DNA of 62,044 nt from Yoonia sp. (GTDB lineage: Bacteria; Pseudomonadota; Alphaproteobacteria; Rhodobacterales; Rhodobacteraceae): contig JAQXBV010000039.1 in NCBI GenBank assembly GCA_029252195.1, forward strand, positions 1 through 62,044, read 5' to 3'. Below are positions 47,082-55,364 of the stretch, piece after piece. Positions within the stretch are counted from its first letter, which is position 1, and each line of letters begins with the position of its first letter. Made by a program: the position numbers and the translations under genes. The notes under the pieces are model-generated. The model worked only from the letters and a program-made list of their open reading frames with translations, had not been told where the DNA came from and ran no database searches.

Positions 47082-47447
47082 ATGTTGAAATCACTTGCGC
47101 TGCCAATCATTGCCTTGACGCTTTTGAGCGCCTGTGGCGGGAAACCACTGACCTTTCCGAATATGCCTATTCAAGCAACGCGCGCTTATGCGGACAGCTT
47201 TCAAGACGCCCCGTTTGATACTGGCGAAATATCAGTGATCTCGGCGGAGCATGGGGAAATGCACACGTTCACTCTCCGGCCCTGCGGCGACATGCTGGTT
47301 TGTGGCGCAGATCAGGGCAGCGTCATAAAGGCGCCAGATTATTACGTTGTCACGGGCGCCTACGCAGGACGCACATTTTATATTTCGTCCGGTGGTGATG
47401 GCTGGGTCAAGCGCGCAGGTGTGCTCTATCCTATGGCTTGGAACTGA
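47082..47447 (+). CDS. Small predicted lipoprotein
   Basis: A 121-residue protein with a lipobox (MLKSLALPIIALTLLSACGG; Cys18). The mature part is beta-rich, with a Cys pair in FTLRPCGDMLVCGAD. No family is recognised. GAGGGTCCC precedes the ATG. It is convergent with chrR, 16 bases apart. Confidence 0.75.
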   Translation: MLKSLALPIIALTLLSACGGKPLTFPNMPIQATRAYADSFQDAPFDTGEISVISAEHGEMHTFTLRPCGDMLVCGADQGSVIKAPDYYVVTGAYAGRTFYISSGGDGWVKRAGVLYPMAWN

Positions 47448-47463
47448 TCTCAGGCGGGCTTGA

Positions 47464-48108
47464 TCAGATCCCGACAAACCGCTGCGCGAGCCGTGGAATA
47501 ATACCGTTAAAGCGCAGCGGCGAATCGGTGGCCGCAAGACAAATGCAGTCGAGCCCTTCTTCGGCGGTTGGGGTGTGGTTGAGGTCTTCATTAGCGACCT
47601 CGACATCACCTCGGGCAAACCGATCTGTTTCATCCACAAAGGCCCCTTGCAAGACAAGCGTCAATTCCGTGCCGCGGTGCCCGTGATCGGGGATTGCGGT
47701 GCCCGCAGGGATTTTGAGCAAACGGACAGTGGCATCGCCGTCGGTTTTCAATACCATCTGGCTCACACCGCCGCCGACCTTGCGCCATTTCACATCCGAC
47801 AGATCACCAGAGACATAGTCTTGCAACGGCGTCGGAAATACGCCGCGCGCGCGGGGCTTGGCTGTGGGCGCGGGCGCCCCTTTGTCGATCAAAGCAAACG
47901 TCGCGGCCAATGACGCGGCGTCCATTGTGATCGGTTGCGTGTCCAACATGACCTCGCCACCAAGCGCATCATATTCGGCCACAGCGGCGCGGCAATCGTC
48001 GCACATTGAAACATGTGTGGCGACAACGAGGTTAAAGGCCTCGGGCAGGGTGCCTGCCGAATAGCCCATCAAAAGCGGCGCGGTGAGGTGGTGTTTAATA
48101 TTGCTCAT
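47464..48108 (-). CDS. chrR: ChrR family anti-sigma factor
   Basis: A 214-residue zinc-dependent anti-sigma factor. The N-terminal ZAS domain has His6, His32, Cys36 and Cys39 (THVSMCDDCR). The C-terminal cupin domain contains PAGTAIPDHGHRGTELTLV with its own metal ligands. By family it holds RpoE inactive until singlet oxygen or organic peroxide triggers release. It starts 8 bases after rpoE. Confidence 0.93.
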   Translation of the reverse strand: MSNIKHHLTAPLLMGYSAGTLPEAFNLVVATHVSMCDDCRAAVAEYDALGGEVMLDTQPITMDAASLAATFALIDKGAPAPTAKPRARGVFPTPLQDYVSGDLSDVKWRKVGGGVSQMVLKTDGDATVRLLKIPAGTAIPDHGHRGTELTLVLQGAFVDETDRFARGDVEVANEDLNHTPTAEEGLDCICLAATDSPLRFNGIIPRLAQRFVGI

Positions 48109-48116
48109 ATCTCTGC

Positions 48117-48668
48117 TCAGTTCATTGCGTGGCGCAAGCGGTCAAGCGCTAGTCGAATTCGGGATTTGATCGTGCCTAGCGGCAAGCCGGTTTCGGCCGC
48201 AATCTCGCTATGGGTCAACTCGCCAAAATAGGCGCGCTCGATCAATTGACGTTGCTTTTCGGGGAGATCGGCCAAGGCGCGACCCAGCATTTCGGTTTCT
48301 TCTTGCAGGGCTAATGTATCGGCCTGCGACGGTGTTTCCTCTGGCCCCCACGGCAAATCTTCGGGTTCCGGCCTGCGGTTTTTGCGGATCATGTCGATCC
48401 GACGGTTCCGCGCGATCGTAAAAATCCACGTCGAAACGCTTGCCTTGGCTGGGTCAAACAGATGAGCCTTATTCCAGACGGTGACCATCACCTCTTGGGC
48501 GCATTCCTCGGCCATGTCCGGTAGGGTGCCCGATTTCATCAAAAAGGACTTAATCCGCGGCGCAAAATACTCGAAGAGTTCTGCAAATGCGGCGCGATCC
48601 TGATGATCTCTTACCGCAGAGAGCTGATCAATCCATGCCAGCCGCTTTGTTGTCTGAGTTGAAGACAA
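48117..48668 (-). CDS. rpoE: RpoE family ECF sigma factor (ECF11-like)
   Basis: A 183-residue sigma factor with regions 2 and 4: AAFAELFEYFAPRIKSFLMK, then STWIFTIARNRRIDMIRK, and LTHSEIAAETGLPLGTIKSR as the HTH. The frame is open to 48833, but a TTG at 48668 has AGGAG eight bases upstream and gives the N-terminus MSSTQTTKRLAWIDQ, which matches the length of known RpoE proteins. The longer frame would run through the promoter at 48775-48804, so it is rejected. It directs transcription under singlet oxygen stress and is held by ChrR. Confidence 0.93.
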   Translation of the reverse strand: MSSTQTTKRLAWIDQLSAVRDHQDRAAFAELFEYFAPRIKSFLMKSGTLPDMAEECAQEVMVTVWNKAHLFDPAKASVSTWIFTIARNRRIDMIRKNRRPEPEDLPWGPEETPSQADTLALQEETEMLGRALADLPEKQRQLIERAYFGELTHSEIAAETGLPLGTIKSRIRLALDRLRHAMN

Positions 48669-48774
48669 AGATTTCGCTCCTGATTTCCACGCGACTATAG
48701 CGCCCGCCGTGAGGCTTGACGATACGGCATCGGGTGACAAGGGGCGAGGGCGGGACATTTGCTTAATCATGCCA

Positions 48775-48804
48775 TGTTTACGGGCGAACTCTCGCTGCGG
48801 ATCA
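48775..48804 (-). promoter_or_regulatory. RpoE-type promoter of rpoE-chrR
   Basis: On the minus strand TGATCC, 18 bases, TAAACA. This fits the RpoE recognition pattern of Rhodobacter (TGATCC -35 with an 18-base spacer and a TA-rich -10). It would start transcription roughly 95 bases before the TTG start, giving an autoregulated operon. Confidence 0.7.
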
Positions 48805-48884
48805 GTTATGCAAAAAATAAATCTAAAGTTCATCCAATTGGGGCTGAGTGCCGTAATATTTACGAAATCAACAAAGGACGCCCT

Positions 48885-50183
48885 ATGCCATTAGAAGCCG
48901 TACCAACCGCCCCCCGCAAGATTGCTGTGATTGGGGCGGGCATTTCTGGAATGGGCGCGGCCCATATGTTGGCCAAAAATCACCGAGTCGCTTTGTTTGA
49001 AGCCGCCAATCGGCTCGGTGGGCACGCCCGCACACGCATGGCGGGGCCAATGGGTGAAACACCTGTCGACACCGGCTTCATCGTCTTTAACTACGCCAAT
49101 TATCCGCATCTGGCGGCGCTGTTTGCCGAACTCGACGTTCCCGTCGTGAAAAGCAACATGAGCTTTGGGGCGTCGTTTGATGGCGGGCAGTTCGAATTCG
49201 GGCTTTCCGGGCTGAACGGGATCTTCGCGCAGCGGCGCAATGCCGTGCGTCCGAAGTTTTTGCGGATGCTCCGCGATATTTTGCATTTCAACAAGCATGC
49301 GCTTGCAGCGAGTGCAGACAGGTCACTGACCATCGGCGGTCTCATGGCGAAGCTGGGCTTGTCTGATTTCTTCCGCGATCACTATCTGTTGCCGTTCTCG
49401 GGCGCGATTTGGTCGACACCGAAGGAAAAGATCATGGATTTCCCCGCCCATGCGATGATGACCTTCTTTGATAATCACGCCTTGTTGCAGGCCACAGGGC
49501 AACACCAATGGTACACAGTCCAAGGGGGCAGTCAGGAATATGTCGGGCGGCTGGGTGCGGATATGGTGAAGCGGGGCGTCGATCTGCGCTTGGGTACAGG
49601 TGTAGACGGCGTGCGGCGCACCGCAGACGGGGTCGAGGTTAAGGCCTCGGGCGGCGAGTGGGAGCATTTCGACGATGTCGTCTTTGCGACCCATTCTGAC
49701 GACACTTTGCGTCTTTTGTCGGATGCCAGCGCCGCAGAGCAACGTGCACTTGGCGCAATCAAATACCAACCGAACAAGATCGTGCTGCATTCGGACACTG
49801 CGATCATGCCAAAGCGCAAAGCGGTCTGGTCTTCGTGGATCTACACCGAAGATCGGGGCAAGCGGTCCGATCAAATTGACCTCACTTATTGGATGAATTC
49901 GCTTCAGCCATGGTTGCAAGACCAAGACTTTATGGTCACGCTCAATACAACACGGACGATCCGTGAGGAGCTGATCTGGGATGAAACCACATTGCGCCAC
50001 CCTGTCTACGACCTTGCGGCGCTTGCCGCGCAAAAGGAGGTTGCGGCAATGAACGGGCGGCAAAATACTTGGTTCTGCGGTGCTTGGATGAAAAACGGCT
50101 TTCATGAGGATGGCCTGTCTTCGGCTGTTGATGTCGTAGCAGCGCTCAACGTAACCCCTAAGGTTGCGCTGGCCGCCGAGTGA
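48885..50183 (+). CDS. FAD-dependent oxidoreductase (amine oxidase-like)
   Basis: A 432-residue flavoprotein. The FAD-binding start KIAVIGAGISGMGAAHMLAK is clear, with GGHARTRMAGPMGETPVDTG as the following conserved block. ATG at 48885 with AAAGGACGCCCT before it. It opens the operon divergent from rpoE-chrR. In R. sphaeroides the matching gene lies in an RpoE-dependent operon and has been linked to furan fatty acid synthesis as a desaturase (recalled, not checked). The DUF1365 gene starts in its stop codon. Confidence 0.92.
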   Translation: MPLEAVPTAPRKIAVIGAGISGMGAAHMLAKNHRVALFEAANRLGGHARTRMAGPMGETPVDTGFIVFNYANYPHLAALFAELDVPVVKSNMSFGASFDGGQFEFGLSGLNGIFAQRRNAVRPKFLRMLRDILHFNKHALAASADRSLTIGGLMAKLGLSDFFRDHYLLPFSGAIWSTPKEKIMDFPAHAMMTFFDNHALLQATGQHQWYTVQGGSQEYVGRLGADMVKRGVDLRLGTGVDGVRRTADGVEVKASGGEWEHFDDVVFATHSDDTLRLLSDASAAEQRALGAIKYQPNKIVLHSDTAIMPKRKAVWSSWIYTEDRGKRSDQIDLTYWMNSLQPWLQDQDFMVTLNTTRTIREELIWDETTLRHPVYDLAALAAQKEVAAMNGRQNTWFCGAWMKNGFHEDGLSSAVDVVAALNVTPKVALAAE

Positions 50184-50935
50184 GCACCGTCCATCATATC
50201 GCTGGCGAGACCTATCACGGGCGACGCGGGGCAATCAAAAACGCCTTTCGGTATTCGATCGACTACATCTTGGTTGATGCCGAGGCCGAGGTGTACGGGC
50301 CACGCTTGTTCGCCCGCAACGCAGGGAGCCTGATGTCACTGCACGACAGCGATCATGGTGGCCCCCCCAAGGCGGGGACAGGTGCGGCGTGGGTGCGTGA
50401 TGTACTGGCAAAGCATCAGGTGCCGCTGACGGGTCGCATTGATCTGCTGGCACAACCGCGCATCCTTGGGCATGTGTTCAACCCTGTTTCGTTTTGGCTT
50501 TGCCACGATGACGACGGTATATTGCGTGCGGTCATTGCAGAGGTCACGAACACCTTTGGCGCGCGACACTCCTATCTGTGTAAGCAAGATGATTTGCGGG
50601 AAATCACCAAGTTAGAGGCTATTTCTGCGCAGAAAATCTTTCACGTCTCGCCGTTTCAGCCGATTGAGGGCGGCTATACGTTCCGCTTTGATATCCAGCC
50701 TGACAGCATCGGGATCTGGATCGATTATTCGCGCGGCAATGGCGGGTTGATCGCGACCCTGACAGGCCAGCGTCAACCGCTCAGCAACATGTCTATCTTG
50801 AAGGCTGCGCTGCGCCGCCCCTTTGGCTCGCGGCGCGTTTTGGCGCTTATCCACTGGCAAGCGCTGAAGTTGTGGTGGAAAGGGGCAAAATATCGGCCGC
50901 ATCCCGAGCCACCCTCCCAAGATGTTAGCCAATGA
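50180..50935 (+). CDS. DUF1365 protein
   Basis: A 251-residue protein of the DUF1365 family. Typical segments are TYHGRRGAIKNAFRYSIDY near the start, RILGHVFNPVSFWLCHDD and EVTNTFGARHSYLC in the middle, then FHVSPFQPIEGGYTF. The GTG start overlaps the preceding stop (GTGA). The family travels with the FAD protein and cyclopropane-fatty-acid-type methyltransferases, pointing to lipid modification. Its chemistry is not established. Confidence 0.92.
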   Translation: MSTVHHIAGETYHGRRGAIKNAFRYSIDYILVDAEAEVYGPRLFARNAGSLMSLHDSDHGGPPKAGTGAAWVRDVLAKHQVPLTGRIDLLAQPRILGHVFNPVSFWLCHDDDGILRAVIAEVTNTFGARHSYLCKQDDLREITKLEAISAQKIFHVSPFQPIEGGYTFRFDIQPDSIGIWIDYSRGNGGLIATLTGQRQPLSNMSILKAALRRPFGSRRVLALIHWQALKLWWKGAKYRPHPEPPSQDVSQ

Positions 50936-52173
50936 ACCCATGGCGGGAGAGGCTCCCCGCCTATGCGGGCTTCGGCGCTGTCCTTTCGGCGGCGGGCCTG
51001 CCGATCTATATCTATGCGCCAAAATATTACGCCGATACTTACGGCGTCAGCCTGACGGCGCTGGGTGCGATCCTGTTTGGGCTGCGCCTTTTTGACGTCG
51101 TGCAAGACCCTGTCCTCGGGTGGTTCAGCGAACGGATGCAGCGCGGCAAGGCGGTGATCATCAGCGCGGTCGCGGTCCTATTAGCAGTGTCTATGATTGG
51201 GCTATTTGCAGTTTTTCCGCTGATTGATCCTGCAATCTGGTTTGGCATTACCATCACAGGGCTGTTTACGGCTTTTAGTTTTTTGAGTATAAATTTTTAC
51301 GCACAAGGGGTGAGCAAAGCAGGACCAAATGGCCAGTTTCGCTTGGCGGCTTGGCGTGAAACGGGTGCGCTGCTTGGGGTCTGTATCGCAGCCGTGGCGC
51401 CGACTGTCCTGATGGATTTCAGCGCAGCCCCATTTGCCGCATTCGCCTATGGGTTTGCGACCGCAACCTTGCTCGCGACGGCCTTTATGTGGCCCGAATG
51501 GCGCGCCTCCGTCAGCCAAGCACCCGCACCGATGCGACAGATATTAAGCGATCCGCTCACACGCAAGCTTTTGGTCTTGGCTCTCGTGAACGCGACACCG
51601 CTTGCGGTCTCTTCAACCCTCTTTTTGTTCTTCGTTGAGGCACGACTGGGCGCAGTTGGCTGGGAAGGGCCGCTTCTCGTGCTATTCTTTCTCGCCGCGG
51701 CACTTTCATCGCCAGTCTGGTCGGCCCTTGCGCGGCGCTATCGGGCAAAAAGGACGCTTCTGTTGGCGATGGTCCTGGCCGTTGTATCCTTTGGATATGT
51801 GATCACGCTGGGCACCGGCGATATTGTGCCCTTTGCCGTTGTGTGCGTGCTCTCAGGCGCGACGATCGGGGCAGACCTCACGTTGCTTCCTGCAATTTTC
51901 GCGCAGCGCATGGCCGAAATTGCACCCAATGGCGGGCAAGGGTTTGGATTATGGTCACTTGTGAGTAAGTTCACCCTCGCATTTGCCGCCGTCATCCTGC
52001 TGCCACTTTTGGAAAACGCAGGCTTTGAGTCTGGGCAGGCAGAGCTGCCCGCGAAAGCCCTCGTAACGCTGACCGTGCTTTATGCGCTCGTGCCTTCCGT
52101 GCTGAAATGCATCGCGATTGGCCTTTTGTTGACACTGAATCTGGAGAATGACGATGATGAACTGGCAAGGTAA
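50932..52173 (+). CDS. MFS/GPH-type membrane transporter
   Basis: A 413-residue protein with about 12 membrane segments, of the MFS_2/GPH kind (LPIYIYAPKYYADTYGVSL near the start, FDVVQDPVLGWFSERM as the loop 2-3 motif). It overlaps DUF1365 by 4 bases (ATGA) and the SDR gene by 26. By context it may move a lipid or its precursor across the inner membrane as part of the RpoE response. Confidence 0.9.
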   Translation: MNPWRERLPAYAGFGAVLSAAGLPIYIYAPKYYADTYGVSLTALGAILFGLRLFDVVQDPVLGWFSERMQRGKAVIISAVAVLLAVSMIGLFAVFPLIDPAIWFGITITGLFTAFSFLSINFYAQGVSKAGPNGQFRLAAWRETGALLGVCIAAVAPTVLMDFSAAPFAAFAYGFATATLLATAFMWPEWRASVSQAPAPMRQILSDPLTRKLLVLALVNATPLAVSSTLFLFFVEARLGAVGWEGPLLVLFFLAAALSSPVWSALARRYRAKRTLLLAMVLAVVSFGYVITLGTGDIVPFAVVCVLSGATIGADLTLLPAIFAQRMAEIAPNGGQGFGLWSLVSKFTLAFAAVILLPLLENAGFESGQAELPAKALVTLTVLYALVPSVLKCIAIGLLLTLNLENDDDELAR

Positions 52174-52891
52174 ACGCTACTGGATCGTCGGGGCAAGTGA
52201 GGGGCTTGGGCGCGAGGTGGCCAAAAAGTTGAGCGCAGCCGGAGCCGAAGTGATCGCGTCCGCGCGCAGCGATGACAGGTTGAAATCGCTGGTGGCCGAG
52301 GTTGGCGGTAAGGCGTCTTATGTGACTGTCGATGTCAGCGATCTTTCCGCCGTGGAAGCAGCAGCAGAGGCGGTCGGTGAGATTGACGGTGTAGTCTATT
52401 TGGCCGGTGTTTATTGGCCGATGAAAGCCTCGGAATGGGACAACAAAAAGGCAGATTTGATGGGCGAGATCAACTTTCTTGGTGGGTCTCGGGTCGTGGG
52501 TGCCGTGATTGGTCAGATGGTAAAACGGGGTTCTGGGCACATCGTTTTGACGGGCTCGCTTTCCGGATTTCGCGGGCTTCCAGGTGCGATCGGGTATTCC
52601 GCTTCTAAGGCGGGGCTGATGGCATTAGCAGAGTCTATGCAGGCCGATTTGCATAAAACGGACATCCGCGTGCAGGTCATTAATCCGGGTTTCATCAAGA
52701 CACGTCTGACCGAAAAGAACGACTTTACCATGCCATTTATTATGACGCCGGAAGCGGCGGCGCAGGAGTTCTTCGAGCATATGAACAGCGACCGGTTCAA
52801 GCGAAGCTTTCCGATGGTGTTTTCATGGGTCTTCCGCTTGTCGCAGTTTATGCCTGACTGGATGTATTACCGCTTGTTTGGCGCGAAGTAG
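52148..52891 (+). CDS. Short-chain dehydrogenase/reductase
   Basis: A 247-residue classical SDR: cofactor loop VGASEGLGREVA, active-site Ser in VLTGSLSGFRG and Tyr/Lys in GYSASKAG. The end of the protein (KRSFPMVFSWVFRLSQFMPD) looks membrane-associated, as in lipid-metabolism SDRs. The first ATG overlaps the MFS gene by 26 bases; ATGs at 52154 or 52157 are alternatives. It ends the operon, and the palindromic repeat follows after two bases. Confidence 0.92.
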   Translation: MTMMNWQGKRYWIVGASEGLGREVAKKLSAAGAEVIASARSDDRLKSLVAEVGGKASYVTVDVSDLSAVEAAAEAVGEIDGVVYLAGVYWPMKASEWDNKKADLMGEINFLGGSRVVGAVIGQMVKRGSGHIVLTGSLSGFRGLPGAIGYSASKAGLMALAESMQADLHKTDIRVQVINPGFIKTRLTEKNDFTMPFIMTPEAAAQEFFEHMNSDRFKRSFPMVFSWVFRLSQFMPDWMYYRLFGAK

Positions 52892-52893
52892 GG

Positions 52894-52915
52894 GATGGGT
52901 TAAAACCCATCCTAC
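52894..52915 (+). repeat. Palindromic repeat, copy 3 (overlaps saccharopine dehydrogenase stop)
   Basis: Identical over 22 bases to copy 1 and, with GCAG appended, to copy 2 over 26. It lies between two convergent genes, two bases after the SDR stop, and contains the TAG of the minus-strand gene. It could act as a two-way terminator. Confidence 0.8.
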
Positions 52916-53949
52916 GCAGTTGCGCGATCAAACACGGCGCGGGCGCGACCCCAGACACCCTGATCAATCGCGTCGAGCGTTTTGAGGTGGTCCAGCAATT
53001 GACCCGCGAAGTCCTCACTGCTTTCAACAGGCAAGAGTGACGGCAGGTTGTCGATGGCCGTCACGTCAAGTGGAGGGTTTTCATTCACCCGCAAGGCTGG
53101 ATTCGCCCAAGTTGTTTCGCGGTTATAGACCTTGATCGGGGAAAAATCGCTTTGCGGATCACAAGCGATGTCACCAATAACAGACAAGCGGCGCACTGCG
53201 GTTTTGGCCGTGGTGGGGACGAAGACAGGGGTGCCGTCGCGGGCAAGAATACAATTCAGGAAAATGTCGTGCGCGAGGATTTCTGGGAAGGGGCCGCCAG
53301 AGGCCGTTTCGGCCATGTCCCATTTGGTGACCGTCAGGCCCAGCGCCTCAAAGAGGTCCGCCGCGCCCGTGCCCACCCGCCCTAAAGCGCCAATAATCAG
53401 AGTATTTGGCAGATCTGATAGTTCCGCGGCCAGCGCAACCCGCATCGCTTTGGCGCTGGCGTAGGTGTCAACCGAGGGGCAAATGCCGCCCCGCTTTTGC
53501 GCCATCCATGCCAGCAGGCTGACTGCCGCCCCCGCGTAGCCAGCCCAATAGCCAAAAGCGGCGACGCGACGCCCCGTTTCGTCCACCAGATATTCCAGAT
53601 CATAGAGCGCGCCACCGCCCGCTTTGAACCGATCCAGCAGGGCGCGGCCTGCCGCTTGCCCTTTATAGGCGTGGCCAAACATGATGTGGCGATGGGGCAG
53701 GGGCGTGCCGTCCTCTGGCAATTCCTTGAGGCCGAAAATGATCGCATCGCGGGGCGCGGTGATCCAAGCACCCTCCGGCGCAATTGCGCAACCCGCAGCG
53801 ACATATCCCTCAATCGGAATCGCGCGTTGCACGCTTTGCTCGACGGTCACGGCATAGCCGGCGGCCAACAATTCAGCCGCACCCGCAGGCGTCAGCCCAG
53901 CCCGTTCTTCATGATCGCGACTTTCGGCGCGCACCCAGATATGTGTCAT
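52912..53949 (-). CDS. Saccharopine dehydrogenase (NAD+, L-lysine-forming) family protein
   Basis: A 345-residue protein resembling the single-domain lysine-forming saccharopine dehydrogenase of fungi. Motifs include THIWVRAESRDHEERAGLTP, HIMFGHAYKGQAAG and YDLEYLVDETGRRVAAFG, with a dinucleotide fold around LPNTLIIGALGRVGTGAADL. ATG at 53949, overlapping the GST stop (ATGA). Since dapB shows lysine is made by the diaminopimelate route, this enzyme more likely works in lysine breakdown or on another amino/oxo acid pair. Its last codon lies in the palindromic repeat. Confidence 0.9.
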   Translation of the reverse strand: MTHIWVRAESRDHEERAGLTPAGAAELLAAGYAVTVEQSVQRAIPIEGYVAAGCAIAPEGAWITAPRDAIIFGLKELPEDGTPLPHRHIMFGHAYKGQAAGRALLDRFKAGGGALYDLEYLVDETGRRVAAFGYWAGYAGAAVSLLAWMAQKRGGICPSVDTYASAKAMRVALAAELSDLPNTLIIGALGRVGTGAADLFEALGLTVTKWDMAETASGGPFPEILAHDIFLNCILARDGTPVFVPTTAKTAVRRLSVIGDIACDPQSDFSPIKVYNRETTWANPALRVNENPPLDVTAIDNLPSLLPVESSEDFAGQLLDHLKTLDAIDQGVWGRARAVFDRATA

Positions 53950-54557
53950 GTGAGCATTCCTTTTGCGATAACTGTCTGTACCGATGGGCGGGCGCTTATG
54001 GTCTCCATAAACGCACAGAGATTGGGATAGTCGGACATTCTTACGCCGTCTCCTTCGCCCCAAGTGGCGACAACATAGAGGTAGGGATCGGCGAGTGTGA
54101 AATCAGACCCCAATACAAAGGGCTCAAGCGCATAAGTAGACTCTAAATAGGCGCAACAAGCCGCAATTGTTTGTGGCACCTTGGCGCGCATATCGGCAAA
54201 GCTCGCCTCTTGGTCAGCCCAACGGGAGCCACGTAGTTTATGGGCGTGGGCCACATGGAACGTGGAGGCGACATAGCACATCACCTCGCGCATCCGCCCC
54301 GCCTGAAATGGGTCGGTGGGGATCAACTCGGGGGCCAACGTGCCGATGTAGTCTAGGATCGCCCCCGTCTCTGTGAGGGTGCCTTCTGACGTTACCAGCG
54401 CAGGCACACGTCCCTTAGGGTTGACGGCCAAGTATGGCGCTTTGGCTTGTTCGGCCTGTGCGAAATCGACCAAGCGTGGCCTATAGGCAATCCCCGCCTC
54501 CTCCAGGGCAATTGCGACCACGACCGAGATCGTGTTGGGGGCGTAGAATAGCTCCAT
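53946..54557 (-). CDS. Glutathione S-transferase family protein
   Basis: A 203-residue GST. The N-terminal thioredoxin-like domain (MELFYAPNTISVVVAIALEE, with NPKGRVPALV and ETGAILDYIG as the glutathione-binding parts) is followed by a helical domain ending near residue 200. The ATG at 54557 follows AAGGACCCCGTC and lies 10 bases after the phosphatase stop. It overlaps the saccharopine dehydrogenase by 4 bases. Substrate unknown. Confidence 0.93.
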   Translation of the reverse strand: MELFYAPNTISVVVAIALEEAGIAYRPRLVDFAQAEQAKAPYLAVNPKGRVPALVTSEGTLTETGAILDYIGTLAPELIPTDPFQAGRMREVMCYVASTFHVAHAHKLRGSRWADQEASFADMRAKVPQTIAACCAYLESTYALEPFVLGSDFTLADPYLYVVATWGEGDGVRMSDYPNLCAFMETISARPSVQTVIAKGMLT

Positions 54558-54567
54558 GACGGGGTCC

Positions 54568-55212
54568 TTAGTAGTAGGTGCGGGCGGCCAAGCGGTCCGC
54601 GTGATCAAGGTGAGGGGCGCTGTTGAACACCGCCAAAATTGGGCCGTGCGGGGTCACATGGATACGGTGCACAGAGGTGTTGAGGATCGGCAAGGCAATT
54701 TGCGCCATCTTTGCGATATCGAGGTGCAGGATGTCGGCAACCGCGCGGGCAATGATCCCGCCAGAGGTCACGCAAAGAACGCGTTTTCCCGGTTGGGCGG
54801 CTTCGGCCAAAACGCCCGCGACACGGGCGGTAAAATCGGCATAGCGCTCGCTGCCCGTAATCTTGCCGTCCTGCCAAGCGGTCAGGGTCGCTGGAAAATG
54901 CGTCGCGAAATCGTCAGGACTTTCCCGTTTGGCGAGCCCCTTGGCCTCCATTTCGGCGGTCAGGTTGTAATAGGCGATCTCATTGAGGCGAGGATCGGTC
55001 GTCACATCGGTAAACCCCATGCCTGACACGGTTTCTTGTTGCCGCCGCAAGCTCCCTGCAAAGACCGCATCAAACGGGCCGTCGTGCGCGTGAATCCAAT
55101 GACCCAACCATTCGGCCTGCTGATGCCCAAGCTCGGTCAGCATGTCATAACCCGCCTCGGTCGTGGCGGAAGAATTCGCCTGCCCGTGCCGCACCAATGT
55201 AATTTCGCCCAT
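54568..55212 (-). CDS. Histidine phosphatase family protein
   Basis: A 214-residue member of the phosphoglycerate-mutase-like histidine phosphatases. The catalytic motif is LVRHGQANSS (His near residue 9) with the second His in VTSGGIIARA-type context (LCVTSGGIIARAVAD). AAAGGAGCGAAC precedes the ATG at 55212; the open frame extends to 55287. It heads a three-gene minus-strand unit with GST and saccharopine dehydrogenase. Substrate unknown. Confidence 0.9.
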   Translation of the reverse strand: MGEITLVRHGQANSSATTEAGYDMLTELGHQQAEWLGHWIHAHDGPFDAVFAGSLRRQQETVSGMGFTDVTTDPRLNEIAYYNLTAEMEAKGLAKRESPDDFATHFPATLTAWQDGKITGSERYADFTARVAGVLAEAAQPGKRVLCVTSGGIIARAVADILHLDIAKMAQIALPILNTSVHRIHVTPHGPILAVFNSAPHLDHADRLAARTYY

Positions 55213-55364
55213 GTTCGCTCCTTTGTTGCGACATGGGTAAGCAAGGGGTGCGAGGGGTGCAAGCACGCCATGCGCATTGTGATCCAAACAAGCCTTGTTT
55301 GCGGATTCTTCATGTGGGATTGTCAGGGCCCGAGCACCAATAAGAACAAACAGGTCACACCCCC

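Noticed and set aside
48799-48829. RpoE-like promoter on the plus strand for the FAD operon
   Set aside because: GATCAG-N18-TAAAGT does not match the -35 consensus; the overlap with the true minus-strand -35 makes it look better than it is.
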